From Diprion similis (Eukaryota; Arthropoda; Insecta; Hymenoptera; Diprionidae): DNA of 64,000 bases. How positions within the stretch are numbered: position 1 is the stretch's first letter; each line of letters opens with the position of its first letter. Positions 37,150-49,233 of the stretch are shown here, one piece after another. The DNA is taken from positions 1,186,501 to 1,250,500 of the forward strand of contig NC_060117.1 in NCBI RefSeq assembly GCF_021155765.1. Direction: 5' to 3'. The notes beneath the pieces were generated by a model that did not search any database, had not been told where the DNA came from, and worked only from the letters and a program-made list of their open reading frames with translations. Position numbers and translations under genes: made by a program.

Positions 37150-40100
37150 CCATTTTTTTCCTCTCATCAAGGTTTTTTCATTTGTTTTTATAACGATTCT
37201 TAATCTTCTGGTTATTTTTAGGGATTTTAATTTTAACAAGTGTGTTACTATTACTAATATTATTATTTGTAGTTGATGTAACGTGTACCTGTGTACTACG
37301 TATTATGGCTATATATGCGGGTGTGCTACCCAGGGTATAAAATACATATTAAAAGACCACATTAACGGTGTATATAGCTGTAAAAGGGTACCGCGGTTCG
37401 CTGCACTTCCGGTTAACCACGTATATGTAGTCCATGTACATACATTAATTTACGTATATACACATATGGATGTGTGTTTATACAGTCCATGAGAGCAGAG
37501 CGACTCTTCTTCTTCCTTATTTCCAAGAACTGATTCAGACAGTATTATATACATTGGATATTATTTTCCTGCCGAGTAATTCGGTGGATATACGAATTTC
37601 TTATATATCATGCTGTGCGGGTGAAACTCGGAATGTTAAAAGCTGAAAAAGTATAAAAATTTGCATTCCAAGTGAGCAGAAGAGAAAGAAATAGATCGGT
37701 TTTTAAGTAAATTTATTTCAAACCTTGTAGAGAGATTTAGTTTGGAGATAAAAAAAAATCATCTGCCTTCTCTTCAAATTGACGACGAATTTGCGTTGCG
37801 TAATTCTCCGCGATTCATCGCCAACTTCTCTACATATATATACACACTCACCTATACGACAAATGTCTATAATGTAGAGAAACAATTCGCAAATGAAAAG
37901 ACGACTCGATACATTAACGAATTGTACATAAACGTGTATTATGTACATTCATACGTTTACAGCGTACGTATATAACGTGACGTGGGTTAATTATGTAAGA
38001 TTTTCTCGGTTTTTGCAATTGCGGTCAAATGTGTGAAGCTGAGGATTTTCAAACAAATCGATAATATCGGTGATCAAGGAATGTGTACAACAATCGCTAC
38101 AAATTAACCGACTGTAGTTAGAATCGGATTAACGAAAGTTAACGTTCTGTCCTAAATCCAGAAACCCAGTAAACTACAAACGCGTTGTACATACAAGATA
38201 CCTTTAATACACAGGTGTCACATCTACACCTCATATTGTATACCGATTAATTCGACTCTGAAATAAAATGCCGAATGCGTATCGGCACAGCGACAACAGC
38301 TCGTCGGCCTGCATGTCGAATCGTTAATTATATACAGACGCAAACATGTTGTACGAATGTTAATTGATGTTATCATGAAATTTTTTAATTTCTTTATTTT
38401 ACTTTCTCCACTTCATTCATCTTTCAACGAAAATTGAATTTTTTTCTATTTCCTCTTCGTTTTTTCCATCGTTTTGTTTTTATCCAGTTTTCAAATTCCT
38501 GACCGCAACTTTTCAAAAGCATTATTTGTATATAATACTATAGTGTTACGTAATAATTCGGTAAACCGTGTCTGCGAATGAGACATACGATCTGTATTTT
38601 AACGCGTGTTACGTCTGTATGTCTCTGCAAATTATATTATGTACAGTGGGTTGAAAAATTCAAGGTAGCAAGGGGAACCTTGACCGACAGGTATTCGAAC
38701 GTCCGCCTGTCCCCACCACGCTCTATTTTTCGTTGTATAATTGTAACGCATTCGCACCAACTCTTCTACAATAAAAATGACAGCAACAACAACAGCACCA
38801 AGAGTAACACCGCTGAAAATTCGCATGTGTATAACCGTATAACGCAATTTTCATTTTCTTTGCTATCTTATTTGCCTGATTTGTGTTTCATTTTCTTTCC
38901 TCTTTTTACCAAAGTAGTTTAATCCCAATTGATCTTCATTTTTCTTCAAATAGTCATTAGGCAGGTATAAATTGCGTACTTAACTGCTTAATTGATGTCA
39001 AATATACCGCCTGCGGCTGCACGGAAAATTCTATAACGATCTGCTGGCATACGAAACTGTTTTGACAATATTATGTCGTTAATATGAATATTATTGTTAT
39101 TATATTCAGCCTGCGCCGGCAGCGGTACTTTTGCTGCTCCGTTCTTTTATAAACACACGATGCTGACGGCCTGAAACTCCCACGTTCTGCAGATTTACGG
39201 CAAATTCACAGTGATATATGTATATATATATATAACGTGCATGTTTGCGTGTATATACAAAAGTAATTAAATTAATTATCTCGACGAATCGCTCGTTAAA
39301 TTATACTCTTCCACACGCAGTCTGTATACACCAATTGTATATCATACTGCAGTATATGGTACAGTACAGTGTATCGATATGGATAGAGGGTATATATGTA
39401 GCGTGATTATTTATACCAGTATAATAATAATAATAGTAATAATAATCGTCTATTAGATAAATTATTTTCATTTTGATGTGAGATTTGAATTGGCCAAGAA
39501 AATTAAAGATAAATGGAAAGATATGGGGAAGTAAAATAAATGGGTAAAATTATAACACGATAGTGCCTTGATTAATGTATATTATTACCGACTGTCGCAT
39601 AGCGATATAGTTTCGAGGAGGTGTACTTATAGCTGCAGAGAATGCACGCGAGTGTTCCACTCCGGCAGACCGTAACGCGGCGAAACACCGCCACGATCTA
39701 ATAATCCATTATTTTTACGGTTATATCTCTCTTTCGTTTCTCATCTTCGTTATTTTTCATCATCTCTATACCCGTATAATACTCTTCTTCTTCTTCTTCT
39801 TCTTCGCCTACGCATTTGTCGGCAAGAAAAAAAATTCTGCTGTGGTACGAACTTTTTCAATACGTATTAAAGCAATTTTTTATATGCGATTCTCGATTTT
39901 GCTTGAAATTTAACATTATTTTATCTATTTATAAAATAGCGGGCCTAAACGTGGAAACGAATCACCTCGGCGCCTGCGGATAGACTAGCAGAGTTACAAT
40001 TTTCCATTTCAGGAACGAAATTGTAACGCGCGGTTGCCTAACTGTAGGCACTGATGTCGCCGTTTTCGCGTCTAGGCCCGATATAACGTGTGATTTATAG

Positions 40101-43100
40101 CACACGATAAAAGTTGGAAACAGTCGAATGTAATAATAAACAGGATTTAAAGAAAAAACGAATATCTCAAAATTTGTAAAAAAATTCATTAATTTTCGAC
40201 AGTTTCTTCTGTCTTTTCTCTTTTCTTTCTATGAAAAAACGATATCAGCCTCGTTTTTCCAAATCGAATTTGGTACTCTAACAGGTGTTTTATTCATTTG
40301 CTACTGACTTAGTCATCGAGACTGTAATACCTCCAATTTATTGCCTGCCATTTCTGTACTTTTGTTTCACTAAATCTTTTACGACGACGTCGATAATTTC
40401 AGTGAAAATTTCAAACACAGACACGGAAAGAAAAAAGTTATTGAAAATTTTGCACACAAGCACTCGTGTCTTGCTTGAAATGCAGATTATCGAAGCCAGT
40501 TGAAACGAGGATGATGAAAGAAAGTCTGAAAGTTTTACAGGAATCCTCGTCTTCTTACAATCTGTGCTGTTGTATTACACACCTATAAGTCCGCATAGCG
40601 ATTGCTTTTTTCTCAACCATTTTCCTTTTCTTTACCTTTTTTTGTACGTACAAGTTTGTTTAGCTCGTTTTCTCGCTTGTATGTACATGTGTATGTAACT
40701 TATATACACTCCATACGGCACGCCCCGCAACGCGGTTCCTTCAACCGGTTCACCTTCGTCATCTCCACGAGCCTTTTTCTTCTCTTTTTCTATTTGTACT
40801 TCTATTTCTCTTTCTTCCACGCCTTGATCTATCACCTAGCAATTTTTTTTTCATTCAATTTTACATCATTTTCCGACGTAGCGCGCATTAATAAAAATTC
40901 TGACGTTACGGGATATTCAAATTTATTCCACAGTTGCAACGGTCTCAAAAGCGCGCGCGCGCGCGCGCGGGAAATTCAAATCTTTGGGATTTAACGACCT
41001 CGTATCTCGTGCTTTGCACAGACATTTTCCCATATCTACGTCAAACGTTCAGATGTGCAGGTATGCGTATCGCTTACACGTCCATGTGATACGTATATTT
41101 ACACGTAACTGGGTCAACTTTCGTTGCACGCGGTCAAGCGGACGATGAAAAGAACCTGCGCGGTGCGCAAAAACTCGTCGATGTACATTATACAGCTCCT
41201 TTTGATACAAATCGGGCCGAATTTCAATACAATTATTGGATAAAAAGAATTCTTCACCTCAAATTACAACGACAACAACAACATAATAATCATGCATCAC
41301 GGATCCAGCTTCACACGCACCCTGCACTACACCTGCCTCTGAGTATGGGTACAATTATCGACATTATATATATATACATATCTGAGACATATATGTGCGG
41401 GAGTCGATCCCGTATATTTTTCGGGTTACAGTTAGTTTCTTGCAAGAGTGTAAATTGGCTTTTGGATATATAGTTATAGGTACGTCTACCTCTACGTCAT
41501 GCGTACGACATGTAAATACTAGTACATTAATAACTGCCATTCATTAACTTGAACATTATTTTAATTACGTACGCGCAATAACGAGGAATATATTTATCAT
41601 GGAACAATTTTTTCATCCTTCAATCAAGTCACACTTTTTTGCAATCTACTGTCTTTTCGCAAAATCTCTGTATGCATTTTTTCACTACGTTGCAGCTCAT
41701 GCTGGTCAATTGTATAATCATAATTGCAGTAATTGCGATTGTTGAACTGTGAGCTGGAGATAAGGAGAGGCTACAGAGCCGCGAATAGACGTGTTGAGGA
41801 GGTAAAGGCGCCGAGTTGTACCAACCTGTCTGCGCTACATGCGTGTACAAATTATATACACAGGTATATGAATACATAAATACACCGCAGGCACGTGTGC
41901 GTTATACTTGTGTAAATGGCCACTCATCGACAGCCTGCATTCCAGCACACTTTCTACTCACTAACTCACGTCAACCTGAGCCCAGCCTCTTCGTTCCTCC
42001 TCCTCCTCCTCCTCCTTTTTCTCCTTCTCTCCCTTCTCCATATCTTCATCTATTGCTGCCCGTTATAACATATCCATGCTGTATGTATCTGATAAATCAG
42101 CCTTAAACATCAATCAAATAATTCTCAGTCGATATTCAAAACTGCCGTTCGGGCCGTAATTCACTACCGAGTTTCCTCGCTAGCTGATTCCGCAATTCGC
42201 TCTCGGCTTCGGTCCGTGAGAAAGAAGCGTCGCGTAGCGGTGGCACCGCGAGTTTTACGCGTCTTACGAAGATACAGAAATGATTTTCCGTAGAGAATCG
42301 CCAAAGTAAACCGAAAGAGTTGTCAGGTGTATGATGTTCCGAAATTTGAATTTAAAAACATCAAGGAAAAATAGGTTTATTTCTTTTACGCACGTCCAAA
42401 AAAAGGGGGGGAAAAAGAAGAAAATATGAAATTCTGCAGCTGAGACAGACATTTAAATCATGGGCATCTGTTGCAGCGTATCCGTATCTTAATCTGTATA
42501 AGGCTGGCAACATCCCCACCTCAAACGGGACTTTTACGCCGATATTATGCAAGGGCTCGAAGCACGTCGGCCACAGCCTTCGCGGTGTCTTCGATATCGG
42601 GGACATTCCGAGATACCTGCAGAGTCTCGAAGTACCACGTACAAGTTGTACGGTCCATACCTGTAGCTGCTGATGCAGGCTTCGAGTCTTCGGATTCGGC
42701 TTAAACGTCGTATCATAAAATGAACGTTAAAGATTAGGATTGAGAAACAGGAAAAGATGAAATCGGAAAATCGAAGAAGAAATAATTGTATTAACGAAAT
42801 GTAATCGCAAAATTGTGACAGTAATAAAATTCGAGTATAATTATACGTATGTATGGAACATACGTGAAACGAGTCAGGCTTAGAGAAGCTGCAGTAGCAG
42901 TTGCAGCATTTATATAGAATGAGAACAAGAATCAGCAACAGCGTAGCAGGGCATGGAGAACGTAATTTACGAGCGTCCTTGCTGTATATATTGCGATAAT
43001 TCACATTGTCTTATGTGCTTTATGTGCCTGTGTATAATCATATTAAGAAGTAGACTGCAACAGTATGCGTGTAACACGTGCATGTAGGTAGAGGTGCTGC

Positions 43101-46100
43101 GTCTTTGCATAATATTGCACCCACGTGAAAGAAATCATTGAGGAGAATTGCATGCATGAAGAAGATTTGAATGGAGACAAGAAAATTTCTAATTTCGTGC
43201 TTTCCTCTTCAAGCTCGTTACAGCTTAACATCTCGTCAGCATAATTTGCAAACTGTAATGAAAAAAATAGCGAACAATTGTGGACCAGCGGTAGATGAAA
43301 AATTTTCCAGAAAGGGATGACAAAAAATGACTAACGATCAGTATCAGGCGAAATTTTTTAATGAAAATTTCGTCTCTAGTCGTCCTTCGCGATTCTGATA
43401 TACTTAGTCGACTGCGTAGGCAGATAACCGAGGTGGGTATAACGGCGGGCAGCTTCCCACGTCGACATATCTCTCGCGAGCACAAGTTCGTCTTTATATG
43501 GTTCGTCAGGCTTTTGCTTTTACAACGTCATCACTCGGGTGTATGTACACATTGTACATCCGTGATATAACGCGTCGCGATGACATACACATAGATGGAC
43601 AAATATTCGTGTAACGTCACGGACCTGAACTCCGCGTCATGCCCGTTTTCGGGTGTCTCGACTCGATCGTCGGCTCAATTAATTAATATCAAGTAATCAA
43701 TGCACACATGCGACATGTGCGACTAAATTTATCGTTATTTCCGTCATGAATGTTGCTGATGTCAGGATTTCATATTTATCCGATTACTTATCCATGACAC
43801 GGATAGATTTTTTCAAAAAATGAGTTTCGCCTGCTATTAGGCAGCCCATTCACGCCACCTCCAACCTCGCAATACTACTTACACAAATGGAATGAGATTG
43901 TCTATCCTTAGGCGTAATTTTTTTTGAAAGTAATGCATATGATGTGTATTGCACATTTTCGGCCCATTTTTGAAATACGTGGTATTGTACAAGGTACAAA
44001 TTCGTAAAGAAGTAATGAATCAAACCAATCGAACAACCCACCTTTAAAATATTTAAATACAAACCAAAAACAGCTATCTTATAAGTACGATCGGCTTGTT
44101 CCTACAGTTTTTTTCGTTATTTACAGGACCGAGATGAGCAGACTCGTCTTGAGATGAAGCATCGCAAAGAGGAGGACGATCTTTACCGTAAATTCGCCCA
44201 CCATCGCGAAGAAGAGGATCGGCGTATCCGGGAAGAATTTCGCGTAAGATATTCTTCTTTTCAAAAGAAAAAATTGAAGAGACGAAATATAGCTTTTATA
44301 AAAAAATTATGTTTTCCCTGTATCGCCTTAGGATGAGTGGGAAAAGGAGTTGGAAAGACTTTCCGCAAGATGGGAACGCGACAGAAGCGGTGGTGGCGGT
44401 GGCATCGGTGGAGGTGGAGGAGGCGGTGGAGGTGGAGGTAGGGGTCGGAACCACCTTTTTCAGCAGGAAAAAGAAGATCTTGAGAAGAATATGACCCTGA
44501 GGAGGGACAAGAAAAAGGAGAGCCTCACGCGCAAAATGCTGGAGCATGAAAGGTGCGTTTTTTGAGTAAACGAGTCCTCCGGAGGATAGAATTCAGGAAA
44601 AAATTGAGGAAAATTCTAATTTTCCGTTTCATTTCGCGATTTCTCGTGTGTTCTTTAACAAAAGGTATTTCCCGTTTCAGAGCGGCGACGGCGGCTCTGG
44701 TTGAAAAACAGAGCTCAGAGATGCTCGAGCTGATAAACGAGGCACGCAGCGAATACATGCTTCAGGAGAGCCTCTATCTAGACGAGGGCGACGGTTATGC
44801 CCAGGAGGCACCGCCGCCTCCTTATCCGTCGCGTGCACCGCCTCCGCAGCCCCCGACCTTGGCCAAGTATCACATATACAATGATCCCCTCGAATTTGCG
44901 GACATGGACCAAATCGCGATATCGGTAAGATCACGCCCACCGAATTTATTCTGATTATAAACAATTACCATGCAACATCGGGAACTAGAAAAAAGTAGTA
45001 CCGGGTAACAAAATTCAGGAAACAAACCAGGAAAGGAAATTAACATTTTTAGTTTTATAAAAATGAATTTATAATTGACCATTTTCTATGATTAATCGTT
45101 GCTCCGCAGGTCGCCCAGGAGGATCAAAAAACATTTACAGACCTTGTCAGGCAGCTGGTGAGCCGGTGCGGTTCGGACATTGAAAAAGCGCGGACAATAT
45201 TCAGGTGGATAACGGTGAAAAATTTGAACACGATGCAGTTCGATGAAAACCTGAGAGGCGACACGCCGATGGGCTTACTGAGGGGCATCAAACATGGAAC
45301 TGAAAGCTATCACGTCTTGTTCAAACGATTGTGCAGGTAGATAACAATTAGAAGCGGATATCAAGTTTTTGAACTTCGAATCGTTGACTCGTTAAAACGA
45401 GAAGCTCGCTCGTTGCTTGGAAGTAATTTCATGAACAGAGATGAAGAAAGATCTGGATTCAAAAAATCACTGACGTTTAATTCTACTCCATTTTTCTCAG
45501 CTACGCTGGACTTCACTGCGTCGTGATAAAGGGGTACAGTAAGTCTGCCGGTTATCAGCCGGGCGTTCGATTCGAGGACAACCGATTCAGAAACAGTTGG
45601 AACGCCGTTTACGTGGCGGGAGCCTGGAGATTCGTGCAGTGCAACTGGGGAGCCCGACACCTCGTCAATGCTAAGGAAGTTCCTCGCCCTGGACAGACCA
45701 AAGCCAAGAGCGACAGTCTCAGGTATTCATTTCACTTTTCGATTACTCTGTTCACCTCGCGTCGAACGGGAACGGCAGGAATTCAAAATAGATAGCGGCA
45801 ACTTCATTGTTCGCCGGTATCAAATTAACATTCGATAATTTTCAGGTACGAATACGACGATCACTACTTCCTCACTGACCCGCGGGAATTCATTTATGAA
45901 TTTTTCCCACTGCAAGAGGATTGGCAGCTTTTGAAGCAGCCAATTTCCCTGAAAGATTTCGAGGAGCTGCCGTTCGTCAGATCGCTGTTCTTCAGGTGAA
46001 ACAAACTATCATTACTAGTGCGGAAAGAACTAGAAATAACTGGACAGCGCATGTCCGCAGTACAGTTTTCTATACTTTGCGCATGCACCTACTCAGTTAA

Positions 46101-47124
46101 ATATCGTCGTACCCCGAACCGGGTCATGCAAAAACGCATAAAACATGCTTTAAAAAACTTTTTGTAATCGTTCTTTTATCCATTCTCTCTTAGGTACGGA
46201 CTATACTTTCCGGACACGAATACGAAGGCGGTGATGTACACAGATTCGACCGGAGCAGCAACAGTGAGAATAGCGATGCCCGCGCACATGCAGTCCTCCT
46301 TGATATTTCACTACAATTTGAAATTCTACGACAGTGACGGCGACGGATACGACGGCATATCGTTGAAGCGATTCGTGATGCAGGTAAAAAAAATTGATTT
46401 AATTCTACCCAACGATTACCGATCTTTAGCCAATTTCAAACATTTCCTATAATCTGATTCAAGTCCGTGGTGGGTAACGTGGTGGCATTCCGGGTCCACG
46501 CACCCTGTTCCGGTGCCTTTTTATTGGACATATTCGCGAACGCCGTTACGCCCAAGGAGTACTTGACCGGAGAGCCGATGAAATTCAAGAGCGTTTGTAA
46601 GTTCAAAATCGCCTGCGAAGAGCTCCAAACCGTGATGGTGCCTCTGCCTGATTGTGCGAGTGGCGAATGGGGTCCGACAAAAGCGACAAGGCTCTTTGGT
46701 CTTGTGCCAATCACGCATCAGGTGAGAATAAACACTGATTATTTGATTTGAACTCGATCTGTCGAAGACGAGTAATGTTCTGATCCTTCAATTTTTCCCT
46801 CCGATTTCTTTCATCCAGGAAGCGCTCGTATTCGCGGGTCGAGAACTCGAAATCCAATTCCGGATGTCAAGGGCGCTAACCGACTTTATGGCCACTCTGC
46901 ACAAAAACGGTATCGAGGAAAAACGACTTTCTAAATACGTATCTCACTCGGTCGCTGACAACGACGTTGTAACATTCGTCATCAATTTCCCCGAGGAGGG
47001 ACAGTACGGTCTCGATATTTACACGAGGGAACTCGCCTCCTCGCCGTATCACGAACTCGGCGGAGAAAAACACCTTCTCACTCATTGCTGTAAATACCTT
47101 ATCAATTCGAGCAAGAGAAACTGA
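35364..47124 (+). CDS. hil: hillarin: LIM domain plus transglutaminase-like (KY-type) protein
   Basis: Eleven coding exons: 35,364-35,707; 36,104-36,440; 44,127-44,243; 44,332-44,552; 44,681-44,924; 45,110-45,336; 45,501-45,722; 45,846-45,995; 46,194-46,383; 46,464-46,721; 46,819-47,124. They sum to 872 codons including the stop with all phases consistent. An N-terminal LIM domain has all eight zinc ligands (C11, C14, H34, C37, C40, C43, C66, H69). A His/Asn-rich linker follows (about 115-200), then a charged helical, probably coiled-coil segment (228-380) interrupted by a Gly run, a Pro-rich stretch, the KY/transglutaminase-like domain (about 420-590) and a C-terminal repeat-type region. Drosophila hillarin and worm LTD-1 share this order; hillarin binds septins and is linked to cytokinesis and cytoskeleton. 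The catalytic triad positions are substituted, so the domain is probably a scaffold. The start at MYRPNFYEST is chosen by family resemblance; the frame is open 23 codons further upstream without an ATG. Confidence 0.95.
35740..36060. repeat. GGGCCC-type repeats (family D), two tandem copies in hillarin intron 1
   Basis: Two units of about 150 bp contain TTTTACCGGTTGGGCCCAAA then TTTTGGGCCT, at about 35,797-35,842 and 35,953-36,001. Each is preceded by a GCATGAGAATCG leader. They occupy most of the 396-bp first intron and stop short of the acceptor at 36,103. Confidence 0.8.
36441..44126. other. 7.7-kb hillarin intron
   Basis: It separates the LIM/His-rich exons from the coiled-coil and transglutaminase-like exons. 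It contains a 30-nt poly(T) (about 37,119-37,148), a TTC run (39,782-39,805), a GC dinucleotide run (40,951-40,969), CTC repeats near 42,000 and two minus-strand coding-like islands (42,545-42,700 and 43,376-43,519) described under findings. No confirmed nested gene. Confidence 0.7.
40951..40969 (+). repeat. GC dinucleotide run
   Basis: About nine GC units, a potential Z-DNA-forming tract, in otherwise AT-rich intronic DNA. Confidence 0.9.
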
Positions 47125-47352
47125 TCGCATAGCTGGAGTGAAATTAAGAAATAATTTCACAGACGAAAAACATCACGATTAGGTAGAATCCGATTTCTGA
47201 GAAGATTGAAAAAGCTTATGATTATCATTTTTCATTCATTGTTTTTTTTCTCATTCATATACTTGACACGTATACGCTATCAGATTTACTTTACACATGT
47301 CTATTTTTATCACGTAGATGCCGCAAAGACAAAAATATTTAATATATACAGA

Positions 47353-47416
47353 AATAAATTAGTGCACAAGCAACACACGCAATATAAGAGTAGATTGTTT
47401 TTTTAATTTAAATAAA
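47353..47416 (+). terminator. hil: candidate hillarin poly(A) signals
   Basis: AATAAA hexamers at 47,353-47,358 and 47,411-47,416 lie about 230 and 290 bp after the hillarin stop codon. Such hexamers are common in AT-rich DNA, so the true cleavage site is not proven. Confidence 0.4.
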
Positions 47417-49233
47417 CCTTATTATTTATATTTTTTACACAGATCACGTTTATAAATGCGTACGTATAATATCTATCATGTAGATAGGTTTGAATTTTTT
47501 TATAAATATTTTATTTATCCATTAGTATTAACTTTTACACATTAACACGTAATAATTATTTAAAAATATTTATGATACACCTATATAAATATATAAACAT
47601 ATATATAATCACGTTGAAGGTGCTAGATTATAATACATATAGTATATAATGTACATAATAAAGATTTAATTTAATGCTCAGGATATAAAATGTATACATA
47701 TATTATACGGTCATGATAACACATATGGTAGATGTTATGAATCTATAATTATGATTATTATATCAGTCCGTAGACATGTTCTGAAACGGGTAAATTCGAA
47801 GAAAAGACGAAAATTAATATACACTCTAGAGAGATATTTTTTATAATTAAACATGTGCGATTCAAAAAAGATAGTGAAAAGTTGATCCCGGTGCTAATTA
47901 TCGAACAGTGGCGTATAATTAATTTGAATATTATGTACCAGCTACGATGAAGAACGACTAATCACTTTCGTTAACAACAGCGAGTAAATAAATAAATAAA
48001 TAAATTGATAAGTTTATATCTTAGAGTAGAGTAGAACTTGACAAAAATAATAATTTACGTGTATTTTACGTAGATACCTGCAGATTCAGGTGAATAATAA
48101 CACCGTACTATATATCTTCCTAATTATTTCTATATTTAATAGTAAAATGTAAATAACTCGGACGCGTTATACTCTGCCACGCACGTATGCATTATGCAAT
48201 ATAAAATTATAACGCTGCATATTTAATAAATTGATCAATTATATTTCCGAGCCCCTCCTTATTACACTCGCGCGCAGAAATCGCAATAAATACGCATCAT
48301 TTTATTCGAGGCTAATGGACATCACTTTTATTTTAACTAAAGTACAATAATCATTTTATATTTCTCCGAAATATGTGTGCCATGTAGCATCGTCTCAAAA
48401 AATCAATTATCACGAAAGTTATATGAGTTAGCTTTTTATGTTATACGTTTAGTGAAGGGGCGCGCAAAGAGGGCCTCTTATTCAAGGAAATAATGTTAGG
48501 TGCTGTTATTTTAATCGTTCGATCTGATTTTAACCAAACAACGAAAACCTGACCGAAAACGAGCGTCTACCGCAAAGTTGGAAAATTGCGGGCTAAGTGG
48601 GCCCCCCTGAAGATTTGTCGAATTTTTCCAAAATCAACAAGCATTACAAATTTACTTATTATTAAACTTTTCACATCAAATAAACTGTATTTTCCCAGTC
48701 TAGATAAATTATAGTTAATTTGATCTTAAAGGTGTCCTGATGGAATTAAATAAATAAATTTGTAATGTTTGTTAATTTTGAAAAAATTTTAAACATCTTC
48801 AGGGGGGTGCTTTCCCCTTACGCACACGCACATTGCTATGTGCATTACGTAAAACACTCGAATCCTATTCGTCTACTTCTGCATACCCTGTAAAATGTAT
48901 CATATAATAATTTCTCTAATTGTAAGTAAGACGTGACAAATAATTCGTTGCACTAATTATATTCAGACTTTTTGTTTTTCAGCCAATCATCTGCCTGCGA
49001 CAAAACATACATTTTCGTAGATAACCAGCAGAGGACCCCTAATTATAGGCAATCCAAAGTACTCGTGTCCACTCTGAGCAGCTCCGCGCGCTACAAATGA
49101 ACAGCGGAACTATGAACTCGCCTTATTCATGCAATTGTGCTACCCGCAATACACAAATCAACAACGAATAGCCTAAAACTAGGCGCAACAAAATTAACAA
49201 AGAATTCAATTTACTTTTGCATTTTGAGCACAG
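47417..49233. other. AT-rich intergenic region
   Basis: No gene seen. It is strongly AT-rich with scattered TA-rich segments and contains the inverted-repeat element at 48,602-48,807. Confidence 0.7.
48602..48807. mobile_element. hairpin-forming inverted repeat, about 57-bp arms
   Basis: The left arm (48,602-48,658) begins CCCCCCTGAAGATTTGTCGA. It is the near reverse complement of the right arm (about 48,749-48,807), which ends AAACATCTTCAGGGGGG. The arms share AACAA, CATTACAAATTTA and other blocks, with a loop of about 90 bp. It is noncoding: either a MITE or a structured RNA if transcribed. Confidence 0.75.
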
